DNA of 14,721 nt. Origin: CAWVWF01 sp963933885. GTDB lineage: Bacteria > Bacteroidota > Bacteroidia > Flavobacteriales_C > GCA-002722245. The notes under the pieces were generated by a model, which saw nothing but the letters and a program-made list of their open reading frames with translations, was not told where the DNA came from and did not search any database. The DNA is taken from positions 1 through 14,721 of the forward strand of contig CAWVWF010000075.1 in NCBI GenBank assembly GCA_963933885.1, written 5' to 3'. Shown here piece after piece: positions 1 through 7,677 of this stretch (the first letter of the stretch is position 1; every line of letters begins with the position of its first letter). The translations under genes were made by a program, and so were the position numbers.

Positions 1-33
1 ATTATGTAGATAATATTTGTTTTTAAGCACAGT

Positions 34-91
34 TCATCCTGAGCGGAGTCGAAGGACTAAGCGCTTAGCCCTTCGACTCCGCTCAGGGTGA
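34..91. repeat. 58-bp near-perfect palindrome (REP-like hairpin)
   Basis: The arms at 34-62 and 63-91 are reverse complements over 29 nt and meet with no spacer at AGCGCT (60-65). Only two pairs deviate: 37/88, a possible G-U wobble, and 56/69, an A-C mismatch. The core GAGCGGAGTCGAAGG is much more GC-rich than its surroundings. It lies about 80 bp past the stop of the DUF721 gene. Neither side has a run of T directly after the stem, so it is not a textbook intrinsic terminator. From memory, closely similar palindromes recur in many Bacteroidota genomes, which favours a dispersed repeat. Confidence 0.9.
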
Positions 92-98
92 CAAAACG

Positions 99-148
<50 letters not shown>

Positions 149-169
149 ACTTAATCTAGGCAATAACTA

Positions 170-463
170 CTATGAAAAAGAAATCTCAGTAACCATCTCT
201 ACACCAACAGCTTCATTCAGTGACTTTACTAGTTTTGATTTTGAAAAAGACAATTCACTCCTCAATGCTGCTGAATCTAATTTGATCAACAACTTAGTTC
301 CAAACAACTGTTTAGATACAGTATGTTTAGCAATGGCAACCCCTAACATCTGGTCCCATGCTTCGTATATTTTAATCTCGTTGATTTTCGCATTCAACTG
401 ATATTGATCCATTAACTCTTTTAATGCATCACCTAATTTAACTTCGTTGTTTTTTCTTTTCAA
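170..463 (-). CDS. DUF721 / DciA-like protein
   Basis: A 97-residue protein of the DUF721 family. Family members related to DciA are thought to help load the replicative helicase DnaB in bacteria that lack DnaC; that role is inferred here from the family alone. The sequence fits a compact single domain: an N-terminal helix (KLGDALKELMDQYQL, about residues 9-23), the conserved IYEAWDQMLG stretch (about 32-41), then a strand-rich KLLIKLDSAALRSELSF part. The start is a TTG at 463-461 that overlaps the pdxH stop as TTGA, so translational coupling to pdxH is likely. No strong Shine-Dalgarno is visible. It is the last gene of the xseA-xseB-pdxH operon, followed by the palindrome and TTG tract. The family call is fairly safe and the function less so. 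Confidence 0.82.
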   Translation of the reverse strand: MKRKNNEVKLGDALKELMDQYQLNAKINEIKIYEAWDQMLGVAIAKHTVSKQLFGTKLLIKLDSAALRSELSFSKSKLVKSLNEAVGVEMVTEISFS

Positions 464-1095
464 GGTGCTAATCTTTTTTTAACCCAACCATTACTGGTCT
501 TTTCAAATACTATTCTATCGTGTAATCTACTCGATTGTCCCTGCCAAAATTCAAAATAAGTTGGTACTAATCTTAAACCTCCCCAGTTATCTGGACGAAC
601 TACTTCCTTCCCCTCAAATTCCTTTTCAAAACCTTCCAGCCTTTCAATTAATTCTTCACGGTTCTTTATTTCTTTACTCTGTGGAGAAGCCCATGCTCCT
701 AACCTGCTCCCTAATGGTCTGTTGTTAAAATAATCATCAGATTCTTCTGGCGAAACCCTCTCTATGACACCTTCCACTCTTACTTGTCGCTCTAAAGCCG
801 ACCAGAAAAATGTAAGTGACGCCTTCTCATGTGCATTCGTTTCCTGAACCTTATCGCTATTGTAGTTTGTAAAATAAGTAAATCCTCTATCATCCAGCGA
901 TTTTAAGAGCACAACTCTACCTCTTGGAGTTCCATTAGCATAAGTACTTAAGATCATCGCATTCGGATCCTTATCAACTTTATCAAGCGCTACCTTATAC
1001 CATCCTTCAAATAATTCGAAAGGGTTTTCTGGTAACGCACTTGGTTCAAGTGGATCATTGAGTGAATAATCGATTCTTTGGTTGTAAATGCTCAT
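460..1095 (-). CDS. pdxH: Pyridoxamine 5'-phosphate oxidase
   Basis: Cytosolic FMN enzyme that oxidises pyridoxamine or pyridoxine 5'-phosphate to pyridoxal 5'-phosphate, the last step of vitamin B6 synthesis and salvage. At 211 residues it has the usual family length. The N-terminal DPLEPSALPENPFELF region leads into the split-barrel fold, with PRGRVVLLKSLD (about 57-68) and FFWSALERQVRVEG (about 96-109) at the FMN-binding core. The C-terminal signature FEFWQGQSSRLHDR (181-194) is intact, and the protein ends in the typical KRLAP. The ATG at 1095 gives the normal N-terminus MSIYNQRIDY. It sits 55 bp after xseB and overlaps the next gene by 4 nt, so it is probably co-transcribed with both. 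The assignment is very secure. Confidence 0.97.
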   Translation of the reverse strand: MSIYNQRIDYSLNDPLEPSALPENPFELFEGWYKVALDKVDKDPNAMILSTYANGTPRGRVVLLKSLDDRGFTYFTNYNSDKVQETNAHEKASLTFFWSALERQVRVEGVIERVSPEESDDYFNNRPLGSRLGAWASPQSKEIKNREELIERLEGFEKEFEGKEVVRPDNWGGLRLVPTYFEFWQGQSSRLHDRIVFEKTSNGWVKKRLAP

Positions 1096-1150
1096 GGCTT
1101 AAATATAAGGCAGATTTCAATGGGAAAACATGACAATCGTAAATATCTCT

Positions 1151-1357
1151 TTATTCCTCAGAGTTCAATTTGGCAATAACCTTATCAACCTCCTTCTCTG
1201 TTTTCTTCAACTTATCTGAACAAATTGTAAGTAGTTTACTTGCTCTATCTACTTTACCAGCTAATTCATCTACATCAATTGCTTCATTTTCAATATCGTT
1301 TACAATTTCTTCCAACTCAGAGATTGCATCCTTGTAATTCGTTATTTTCTTACTCAT
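1151..1357 (-). CDS. xseB: Exodeoxyribonuclease VII small subunit
   Basis: Small subunit of exonuclease VII, which with XseA degrades single-stranded DNA from both ends into acid-soluble oligonucleotides in the cytoplasm. The 68 residues match the family in length. They form the expected helical hairpin: YKDAISELEEIVNDIEN (8-24), then the conserved DVDELAGKVDRASKLL stretch (28-43), then CSDKLKKTEKEVDKVI (46-61). The ATG at 1357 lies inside the end of xseA, an 8-nt overlap, which fits coupled translation of the two subunits. The assignment rests on sequence and on the adjacent xseA. Confidence 0.95.
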   Translation of the reverse strand: MSKKITNYKDAISELEEIVNDIENEAIDVDELAGKVDRASKLLTICSDKLKKTEKEVDKVIAKLNSEE

Positions 1358-2720
1358 TACTAATAATTTTAGATTTTATAACTCCATCTTTCATCTTCAC
1401 AACAATTACGTCATCTTGCTTCAAGTCTTTGCTTTTCGTCACAATAGATTTCTCTTTGTAAACCAAAGCATAGCCTCGCTTCAAAACGTTATCTGGATGA
1501 AGTAATTTCAATGTTTTGGTATGTATATTAATTTCGTTTTGTTTGTTTGTTAATAGTTTCTCAGGCGCAAAAATCAAACGTTGTTTTAATAGATTCAACT
1601 TCTGGCTTTCATTTGAAACCAAAGCAGATTTACCATTAGAAATCTTATTACCTACTTCTAATAACTTCCCTGCTTTTGCTTTTAAAAATGATGAACTCAT
1701 ATGTGGCAATTCACTTTTAACCCTCGTTAACTTCAACCGCTCCTGTTCAATTTGCTTCTGCGTAGAGTTTTTAAGTTCATAAGAAAGGTTCTTAACCAGG
1801 CTCTTACTTCTATTCACGCGCTCCTTTGTAAAGTATACCAATCCCTCTCTCAAACCTTCGTAATAAGATTCGAAATCAGAAAACTTACTCAATAAAAATT
1901 CTGCTGCAGCTGTTGGTGTTTTCACTTTCACAAAAGAAACATGATCAATTACCGTATCATCTCTTTCATGTCCAATCCCTGTTATTATAGGAAGTGGAAA
2001 TCTTGAGATAGCTTTTGCTAAATCATAATTATCGAAACCTGCTAAATCTAAAGAAGCACCTCCACCTCTAATAATCACAACACAGTCAAACTCAGTAATT
2101 CTTTCATGGATCCTAATTAAAGAATCAACAATCGACCTACTTAAAGTATCACCTTGCATAGTAGATACAAATAACTCTGTGTTAAAAACATATGAATTTT
2201 CATTGTTTTTTATTTGGTTTAAAAAGTCACCGTACCCAGCAGCTGTCTCACTAGAAATCACAGCAACTCTTTTTGGAACTAACTCTAAATTCTGAGTTCC
2301 ATTTTTATGCAGAAGGTTCTCTTTTTCAAGCTGATCTAATATTTCTTTTTTCCTTCTTTCAAGATCACCTAAAGAATAATTAGGGTCAATATTTTTCACA
2401 ACTAAACTCATTCCATAAAGTGCGTGATATGAAATACCAACACTCAATAAAACTTTCATTCCCTTTTGTAGTTTGGAATCTGTTGCAGCGAAAAAATCCA
2501 TTGCAATTCTTTGGTATTGATAGCTCCAAATATTTGCTTTGATTCTTGCAACAATCTTATCTCCTTTTTTCTCTACTAACTCAAGGTAACAATGCCCTGC
2601 ACCAGCAACTCTAAGCTCAGCAATTTCTGCGACTAGCCAGATATCTTCAACGAAATTCATCTCGAAAACTTCTCGAATTAATCCGTTTAATTGGGAAAGG
2701 GTTATAAAATCTTCTTTCAT
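1350..2720 (-). CDS. xseA: Exodeoxyribonuclease VII large subunit
   Basis: Catalytic subunit of exonuclease VII, acting on single-stranded DNA in repair and recombination. The 456 residues fit the family. The N-terminal OB-fold region (about 5-110) includes IWLVAEIAELRVAGAGHCYL (27-46), the single-strand binding module. The catalytic part holds VPKRVAVISSETAAGYGDFL (148-167), VVIIRGGGASLDL (214-226), FDNYDLAKAI (229-238), PIITGIGHERDDTVIDH (244-260) and VKVKTPTAAAEFL (264-276), all expected family motifs. The C-terminal half is long and charged, as in the coiled-coil arm that binds XseB. It is the first gene of the minus-strand operon and diverges from the TPR/PD40 gene across 156 bp. The ATG at 2720 is supported by a TAnnTTTG box just upstream. 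Confidence 0.97.
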   Translation of the reverse strand: MKEDFITLSQLNGLIREVFEMNFVEDIWLVAEIAELRVAGAGHCYLELVEKKGDKIVARIKANIWSYQYQRIAMDFFAATDSKLQKGMKVLLSVGISYHALYGMSLVVKNIDPNYSLGDLERRKKEILDQLEKENLLHKNGTQNLELVPKRVAVISSETAAGYGDFLNQIKNNENSYVFNTELFVSTMQGDTLSRSIVDSLIRIHERITEFDCVVIIRGGGASLDLAGFDNYDLAKAISRFPLPIITGIGHERDDTVIDHVSFVKVKTPTAAAEFLLSKFSDFESYYEGLREGLVYFTKERVNRSKSLVKNLSYELKNSTQKQIEQERLKLTRVKSELPHMSSSFLKAKAGKLLEVGNKISNGKSALVSNESQKLNLLKQRLIFAPEKLLTNKQNEINIHTKTLKLLHPDNVLKRGYALVYKEKSIVTKSKDLKQDDVIVVKMKDGVIKSKIISNE

Positions 2721-2727
2721 GAAGTAT

Positions 2728-2755
2728 CAAAAATATACAATTACTTTCATCCAAA
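2728..2755 (-). promoter_or_regulatory. Candidate Bacteroidota-type promoter for xseA
   Basis: Read on the minus strand, TATTTTTG (2735-2728) matches the -7 consensus TAnnTTTG exactly, and TTTG (2755-2752) could serve as the -33 element. The 16-bp spacer is a little short for known Bacteroidota promoters. The -7 box lies only 7 bp upstream of the xseA ATG, so a start site here would give a nearly leaderless mRNA. Support is by pattern only. Confidence 0.4.
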
Positions 2756-2876
2756 TTAGTTATTTACTAACACATTGTTAATTTCTCTCTGTCAATTTCC
2801 TTTTCTCTACCAACAGAATTCATTAAATTTAAAAGCTTTGGTACATCAATTGATTACCAGATTTTAAATTAGCTAC

Positions 2877-4622
2877 ATGATCTTAACTAAATACACCCCC
2901 TTCCTCACCTTATGCTTAAGCCTAATAAGCTTTGTTTCGATTTCACAAGATTGCATGCAGAAGCCTAGTGGTGATAAGAAGCTGGCAAATGAGTACTTCT
3001 CAACTTATGGTAATTACAGATGTGCAATTAAAGAATATTTAATACTTTATGCTGATAAGCCAGAAGACAAAAAAATCAACAGAAGGATTGCTCAATGTTA
3101 TTTAAGAATGTCAGGAGGAAATAAAGCTTCCGCAATAAAATACTTAGAGTTCTTAACAAAACAAGAAAAAGTTGATGAAGAAGTCTATTTCGAATTAGGT
3201 CAGGCTCACATGTACAATAACAATAACAAAAAAGCAATTGAACTATTTAATAAATACATCACAATCACAACGCCAAAAGGAGAAGAAAAAGAAACAGTTG
3301 AGAAATTTATTCAGTTCGCAAAAAACTCTGAACAACTTCAAAAACACCCCGTAGATGTTAAGTTTCAAAACATGGGTGAAGGAATTAATAGTGACTACAA
3401 TGATTACTTACCTTACACTAGAGACGAAGAAGATTTCTTGATATTTGCTACCAATCGTAAAGGAACAATGGGAGGATTTGAACTTGGTGATGGTTTTTAC
3501 CCAGATGTATTCGTTGGTAAATTAAAAAAAGGAAGAGACAAATACAGTAAACCAAGAAGTATTGGAGGAATGTTTAATACAGAATATAGCGATGAAGTTG
3601 CTGGTGGATCTGCAGATGGGGCTTATTTCTTTTTTAATACTGATGCCGATTTCAACATCTTAAATTTAAAATACTCTTACAAGGCACCAAAGAAAAGGTC
3701 TTACCCAAAACCCGAAACACTTGAAGGGATCAATCAAAAAAACAGTAACGAAATCGCTGCTACAATTACGAATGATGGAAACTTAATCATATTTGCTTCT
3801 GATAGAAAAGGTGGTTATGGTGGTTATGATTTGTGGATGGCTAGAAGACTACCTGATTTATCATGGGGAACTCCTGTAAACTTGGGACCAACCATTAACA
3901 CTCAATTCGATGAGCTTTATCCAATGTTCAACATGAATCAAAACACAATATACTTTTCTTCTAATGGTCATTTTAGCATTGGAGGTTTTGATCTTTTCGA
4001 AACATCTTTCTCTGAAGAAATTAAAACATGGACTGCTCCTAGAAACCTAGGTTATCCGATCAATACGGCATATGATGATTACAATATTGTTTTCACTAAC
4101 AAAGGTAGAAATGCATATAAATCAGCTATTAGGTCTGACTCTAGAGGAATGATGGACATCTATAGATTAACATTGGGTGATGTTATGCCGAGATACACAA
4201 TCGTTAAAGGGAACGTACTTTCTGACACGCTTGTTAATATTGATGAGTTAAAGGAAAAAGCAAATACAATAGTAACGCAAACTCAAGGTATATTAGACTC
4301 CCTTCAGGTTGTTAAGGCTGATTCAATTTTAATTGCAACAACTACAGAATTACTTGATTCGCTTCAAATGAGACAAGACTTAATTGATCCTTTTACACTA
4401 AACGAGATCGAAGCTACAAAGAATGGTGTTTTATATGGGAAGTATATACCTAACTCCAAAACTGGAAAATTCATTATGATCCTAGAGCCGGGGAAGTATG
4501 AAATAAAGCTATACAATGAAGGGTTTGATCCTGTCTCTATGAAAATTAAAATATTCGATAAGTCTAATTTCACTCCTCAGTTGAAGAGAGATTTCTATTT
4601 AAAGTCTAAAGTTACTTTTTAA
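2877..4622 (+). CDS. Exported TPR / PD40 beta-propeller protein (PorE-like, no OmpA domain)
   Basis: A 581-residue exported protein. A signal peptide covers about 1-24, with a hydrophobic core up to FVSISQ; Cys26 follows the likely cut site but lacks a good lipobox. Next come TPR-like helices (about 35-150: YGNYRCAIKEYLILYADKP, EVYFELGQAHMYNNNNKKAI). PD40-type propeller blades follow (about 175-430), seen as repeated phrases such as FLIFATNRKGTMGGF, LIIFASDRKGGYGGYDLW and TIYFSSNGHFSIGGFDLF. The C-terminus resembles a carboxypeptidase regulatory-like domain (TIVKGNV 441-447; NSKTGKFIMILEPGKYEIKL 526-545), split by a helical insert at about 452-510. The order resembles the T9SS periplasmic protein PorE, but the OmpA peptidoglycan-binding domain is missing. 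It heads the plus-strand operon, 9 nt before the exonuclease gene. The domain call is firm; a role in T9SS or the envelope is inference. Confidence 0.85.
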   Translation: MILTKYTPFLTLCLSLISFVSISQDCMQKPSGDKKLANEYFSTYGNYRCAIKEYLILYADKPEDKKINRRIAQCYLRMSGGNKASAIKYLEFLTKQEKVDEEVYFELGQAHMYNNNNKKAIELFNKYITITTPKGEEKETVEKFIQFAKNSEQLQKHPVDVKFQNMGEGINSDYNDYLPYTRDEEDFLIFATNRKGTMGGFELGDGFYPDVFVGKLKKGRDKYSKPRSIGGMFNTEYSDEVAGGSADGAYFFFNTDADFNILNLKYSYKAPKKRSYPKPETLEGINQKNSNEIAATITNDGNLIIFASDRKGGYGGYDLWMARRLPDLSWGTPVNLGPTINTQFDELYPMFNMNQNTIYFSSNGHFSIGGFDLFETSFSEEIKTWTAPRNLGYPINTAYDDYNIVFTNKGRNAYKSAIRSDSRGMMDIYRLTLGDVMPRYTIVKGNVLSDTLVNIDELKEKANTIVTQTQGILDSLQVVKADSILIATTTELLDSLQMRQDLIDPFTLNEIEATKNGVLYGKYIPNSKTGKFIMILEPGKYEIKLYNEGFDPVSMKIKIFDKSNFTPQLKRDFYLKSKVTF

Positions 4623-4631
4623 AAAAACACA

Positions 4632-5450
4632 ATGAATTTACATTTAAAAAGACCAATTTGTTTTTTCGATTTAGAAACAACTGGTACTAATGTTTCTACA
4701 GACAGAATTGTAGAAATTTCAATTACAAAGATCTACCCTGACGGTAGAGAAGAAGAAAAAACAAAAAAGATTAATCCTACTATTCCAATTCCAATAGAAT
4801 CGTCTTTGATTCATGGTATATATGATGATGACGTTAAGGACGCCCCTACTTTCAAGCAAGTATCTAAGGCAATGTTTGATTTCTTACAAGATTCTGATTT
4901 AGGTGGATTTAACTCTAACCGTTTTGATATCCCTTTACTTCTTGAAGAGTTTTACAGAGTTGATCTAGATTTTGATATTTCAAAAATAAACCTTGTTGAC
5001 GTTCAAAATATCTTTCATCAGATGGAGCAAAGAACACTTGTAGCGGCTTATAAGTTTTACTGTGGTAAAGACTTAACTAATGCTCACAGCGCTGCTGCAG
5101 ATACGCTAGCTACCTATGAAGTACTTAAGTCTATGTTAGACAAGTATGAGAAGACTGAGTTTACTGATAAAGACGGAAATACAACTGTACCTGTAGTAAA
5201 CGATATGGATGCTTTAGGACAGTTCTCAAGAAGAAGTAACAATGTTGATTTAGTTGGAAGGTTTGTATTCAATGTTGATAAAGTTGAATGCTTCAACTTC
5301 GGAAAGCACAAAGGAAAGCCAGTACAACAAGTACTTACAGAAGAACCTTCTTATTACGCTTGGATGATGAAAGGTGATTTCCCTGGAGAAACTAAAAAGA
5401 TTCTTGAAAATATTAAAATGAGTTTACTACAAAAGAAATTCGGAGAGTAA
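4632..5450 (+). CDS. DnaQ-family 3'-5' exonuclease with ExoX-like C-terminal domain
   Basis: A 272-residue DEDDh exonuclease, probably removing nucleotides from DNA 3' ends. All catalytic motifs are present: ExoI FFDLETTG with Asp13 and Glu15, ExoII FNSNRFDIPLL with Asp99, and ExoIII HSAAAD with His152 and Asp157 (the HxxxxD spacing of the DEDDh class). After a linker rich in charged and polar residues, a small C-terminal module (about 206-262) contains FNFGKHKGKPVQQVL and YYAWMMKGDFP, like the ExoX C-terminal/DUF3820 domain. It is too short to be a polymerase III epsilon fused to polymerase; a repair or DNA-processing exonuclease is more likely, but the substrate cannot be read from sequence. 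The start is 9 nt after the previous stop. Its TAA overlaps the next ATG by 1 nt. Confidence 0.92.
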   Translation: MNLHLKRPICFFDLETTGTNVSTDRIVEISITKIYPDGREEEKTKKINPTIPIPIESSLIHGIYDDDVKDAPTFKQVSKAMFDFLQDSDLGGFNSNRFDIPLLLEEFYRVDLDFDISKINLVDVQNIFHQMEQRTLVAAYKFYCGKDLTNAHSAAADTLATYEVLKSMLDKYEKTEFTDKDGNTTVPVVNDMDALGQFSRRSNNVDLVGRFVFNVDKVECFNFGKHKGKPVQQVLTEEPSYYAWMMKGDFPGETKKILENIKMSLLQKKFGE

Positions 5451-6064
5451 TGAAAATTATTTGCATTGGAAGAAACTTCTCTCAACACGCTAAAGAATTA
5501 GGAAATGAAACACCTAGTGCCCCTGTTGTGTTTTGTAAACCAGATACAGCTTTACTAAGAAATAACGATCCCTTTTTCATTCCTGATTTCAGTGATGATG
5601 TTCATCATGAAGTTGAATTGGTGATAAAAATAAATCGTGTTGGAAAGAATATACAACCTAAGTTCGCATCTAAATATTACAATGAAATAGGATTAGGTAT
5701 CGACTTTACTGCGAGAGACTTACAAGAACACCTACGAAGTAAAGGTTTACCATGGGAAATCTCTAAATCTTTCGATAGTTCAGCAGTAATTTCTAAGAAA
5801 TTCATCCAAAAAACAGAACTTGGTGACTTATCTAATTTAGATTTCTCATTAAGTATTGATGACAATATAGTTCAAGTAGGAAGCACCAATCAAATGGTGT
5901 TTACTTTTGAAGAATTAATATGCTACGTTTCTAAATTTTTCACTTTAAAAATCGGGGATTTAATATACACTGGTACTCCTGCAGGAGTAGCTCCTGTAAA
6001 AATCAACGATCGTTTAAGAGGATTTATTCAAGACAAGCAAATGTTTGATTTTAAAGTAAAGTAA
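5450..6064 (+). CDS. Fumarylacetoacetate hydrolase family protein
   Basis: A 204-residue single-domain member of the FAH superfamily, of the YcgM/FAHD1 size class. These cytosolic metal enzymes act on acylpyruvates, oxaloacetate or related 2-oxo acids; which substrate applies here is not visible. Family motifs are intact: the CIGRNFSQHAKELGN start, the metal site VHHEVELVIKI with Glu54 and Glu56, the second metal ligand Asp85 in GLGIDFTARDLQ, KSFDSSAVIS (about 106-115) and the TGTPAGVAPV loop (174-183). It is short at the N-terminus compared with true fumarylacetoacetases, so tyrosine breakdown is unlikely. Start and stop codons each overlap a neighbour by 1 nt (TAATG), so it is translated in series with the exonuclease and mnmA genes. 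Confidence 0.93.
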   Translation: MKIICIGRNFSQHAKELGNETPSAPVVFCKPDTALLRNNDPFFIPDFSDDVHHEVELVIKINRVGKNIQPKFASKYYNEIGLGIDFTARDLQEHLRSKGLPWEISKSFDSSAVISKKFIQKTELGDLSNLDFSLSIDDNIVQVGSTNQMVFTFEELICYVSKFFTLKIGDLIYTGTPAGVAPVKINDRLRGFIQDKQMFDFKVK

Positions 6065-7236
6065 TGAAACGAGTAGTTGTTGGTTTAAGTGGAGGAGTTG
6101 ATTCCAGTGTTACTGCACACCTTTTGAAAGAACAAGGTTATGAAGTAATTGGATTGTTCATGAAAAACTGGCATGACGCTTCTGTTACGTTAGAAGATGA
6201 ATGTCCCTGGATTGAAGATAGTACTGATGCACTTTTGGTTGCTGAAAAACTAGGTATTCCGTTTCAAGTTATTGATTTCTCTGAAGTTTACAAGGAAAAG
6301 ATAGTTGATTATATGTTCGCTGAATATGAAAAAGGTAGAACACCTAACCCTGATGTCCTTTGTAATAGAGAGATTAAGTTTGACGTATTTTTAGATAAGT
6401 GTTTAGAACTTGGAGCAGACTATGTTGCTACTGGACATTATTGTCAGAAAGGAGAAATCGAAAAAGATGGAAAAACAATCTTCCAACTACTTGCTGGAGC
6501 TGATGGCAACAAAGACCAAAGCTACTTTTTATGTCAATTGAGTCAAGCTCAACTCTCCAAAGCCCTCTTCCCTATTGGTCATTTAGAAAAACCAGAGGTT
6601 AGAAAAATTGCAGAAGCTCAAGGTTTAGTTACTGCAAACAAAAAGGATTCTCAAGGTTTATGCTTTATTGGAAAAGTACATTTACCTGAATTTTTACAGC
6701 AAAAATTAAAACCTAAAAAAGGGGTTATTATAGAAATTGCAAAGGACGCTTCAATTTTTAATAAAGAAGCTGATTCAACGCTTGAGGGCTTAACAAAACC
6801 TCAAATATTCAAACCTGAAGATGGTGAAATCGTTGGAAAACATACAGGCGCTCATTACTTCACCGTTGGTCAACGTAAAGGCCTTGGTGTTGGTGGTAAA
6901 ATAGAACCATTATTTGTTATTCAAACAGATGTTATCGATAATGTTGTTTATACCGGACAAGGTCACGACCACCCAGGGTTAAATAGAAAAGGTTTATTCA
7001 TTAACAAGAAGGAGATTCATTGGACTAGAGAAGATCTTGCAATGGAAGTTGGTGAAGAAAGGACTTACCAAACTAGAATCAGATATCGTCAAAAACTTAC
7101 GCCTGCTACACTTTACATGAAATCTGAAGGATTATATATTGTATTCGAAGAAAGTCAAAGAGGTATTGCTGCAGGACAGTTCGCAGCATGGTATGATGGA
7201 GCTGAATCTATTGGATCTGGTGTTATTGCTGGATAA
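6064..7236 (+). CDS. mnmA: tRNA-specific 2-thiouridylase MnmA
   Basis: Cytosolic enzyme that thiolates carbon 2 of the wobble uridine of tRNAs for Lys, Glu and Gln, using ATP and persulfide sulfur. The P-loop LSGGVDSS (8-15) binds ATP. The two catalytic cysteines are Cys100 (NPDVLCNREIKF) and Cys200 (DSQGLCFIGK). Further conserved stretches are ATGHY (122-126), KDQSYFLCQL (150-159) and the tRNA-binding GQRKGLGVGG (269-278). At 390 residues it is slightly longer than the E. coli enzyme, mainly through an extra segment at about 222-250; I recall such inserts in Bacteroidota homologues. The ATG at 6064 shares one base with the preceding stop. It is the last gene of the operon and is followed by 441 bp without a gene. 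Confidence 0.97.
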   Translation: MKRVVVGLSGGVDSSVTAHLLKEQGYEVIGLFMKNWHDASVTLEDECPWIEDSTDALLVAEKLGIPFQVIDFSEVYKEKIVDYMFAEYEKGRTPNPDVLCNREIKFDVFLDKCLELGADYVATGHYCQKGEIEKDGKTIFQLLAGADGNKDQSYFLCQLSQAQLSKALFPIGHLEKPEVRKIAEAQGLVTANKKDSQGLCFIGKVHLPEFLQQKLKPKKGVIIEIAKDASIFNKEADSTLEGLTKPQIFKPEDGEIVGKHTGAHYFTVGQRKGLGVGGKIEPLFVIQTDVIDNVVYTGQGHDHPGLNRKGLFINKKEIHWTREDLAMEVGEERTYQTRIRYRQKLTPATLYMKSEGLYIVFEESQRGIAAGQFAAWYDGAESIGSGVIAG

Positions 7237-7487
7237 GCTGATTGATATCAGTTTAAGGAATAAAGTTAATTCAAAAGCACAATACTGAATCTATAATTAG
7301 GCGTCTGCCGCTCTGTTGCTTGTATATTACTGCACTAAACAAATTCATTCTATACATCAGTACATTTTGCATTCTTAAGAAGACTTAAGGTCTATCTTAA
7401 ATGTATCATCAGAATTACTTCTTTGAAACACTGTTGTTGTAATCACTAAAAAAAACCACTTATACATGTAGTAATAAAACTCTAAGG

Positions 7488-7635
7488 TCTAGTTTCCCGC
7501 CTTCGCGAGAATGACAAGGTTTGTTTTTGAGTGAGTGAGTGAGTGAGTGATTTGATAGCTTGATGGCTTGTTTGATAAACTACACTACATTTTTCTAATC
7601 AAACCTTGTCATTCTCGCGAAATCGGGAACCTAGA
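7488..7635. repeat. 148-bp inverted-repeat element with internal microsatellite
   Basis: The left arm (7488-7523) and right arm (7600-7635) are reverse complements over 36 nt with three mismatched positions. The shared core TTCGCGAGAATGACAAGG is GC-rich against an AT-rich background. The 76-bp spacer contains a TGAG microsatellite and a short near-repeat (GATAGCTT / GATGGCTT). There is no coding capacity and no clear target-site duplication. From memory, sequences like TCATTCTCGCGAA joined to a GCGGG stretch are common dispersed repeats in several bacterial phyla. A REP-like or non-autonomous element is the best description. It could also fold as RNA and separate the two convergent genes. Confidence 0.85.
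7528..7550. repeat. Tetranucleotide microsatellite, TGAG about 5.75 copies
   Basis: Five complete TGAG units followed by TGA lie in the spacer of the inverted-repeat element, 4 bp after the left arm. The tract is perfect and non-coding. Confidence 0.9.
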
Positions 7636-7677
7636 GGCCTCGTAAGACGAATACTACCCCACCCCGCTAATAAAGAA

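Larger units (their letters stand above)
7237..7677. other. Intergenic region between convergent mnmA and the acetyltransferase gene
   Basis: This 441-bp stretch has no credible gene. A short stem, CTGAT/ATCAG at 7238-7251, follows the mnmA stop but is too weak to call a terminator. The first 250 bp are otherwise plain AT-rich sequence. From 7488 to 7635 lies the inverted-repeat element listed separately. Both flanking genes point towards this region, so it contains two 3' ends and no obvious need for a promoter. Confidence 0.8.

Noticed and set aside
34..91. Palindrome as intrinsic terminator of the xseA operon
   Set aside because: No T run follows the stem on either strand, and the TTG tract separates it from the last gene. 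It fits a dispersed repeat better.
1240..1461. Small plus-strand frames inside xseA/xseB and similar antisense frames in the other genes
   Set aside because: They lie opposite well-supported genes, show low-complexity composition and match no family.
7236..7254. Terminator after mnmA
   Set aside because: Only a 5-bp core stem with a short T run; too weak in AT-rich DNA to claim.
7488..7635. CRISPR array or insertion sequence
   Set aside because: There are only two arms, in inverted orientation, with no regular spacers, no transposase gene and no clear target duplication.
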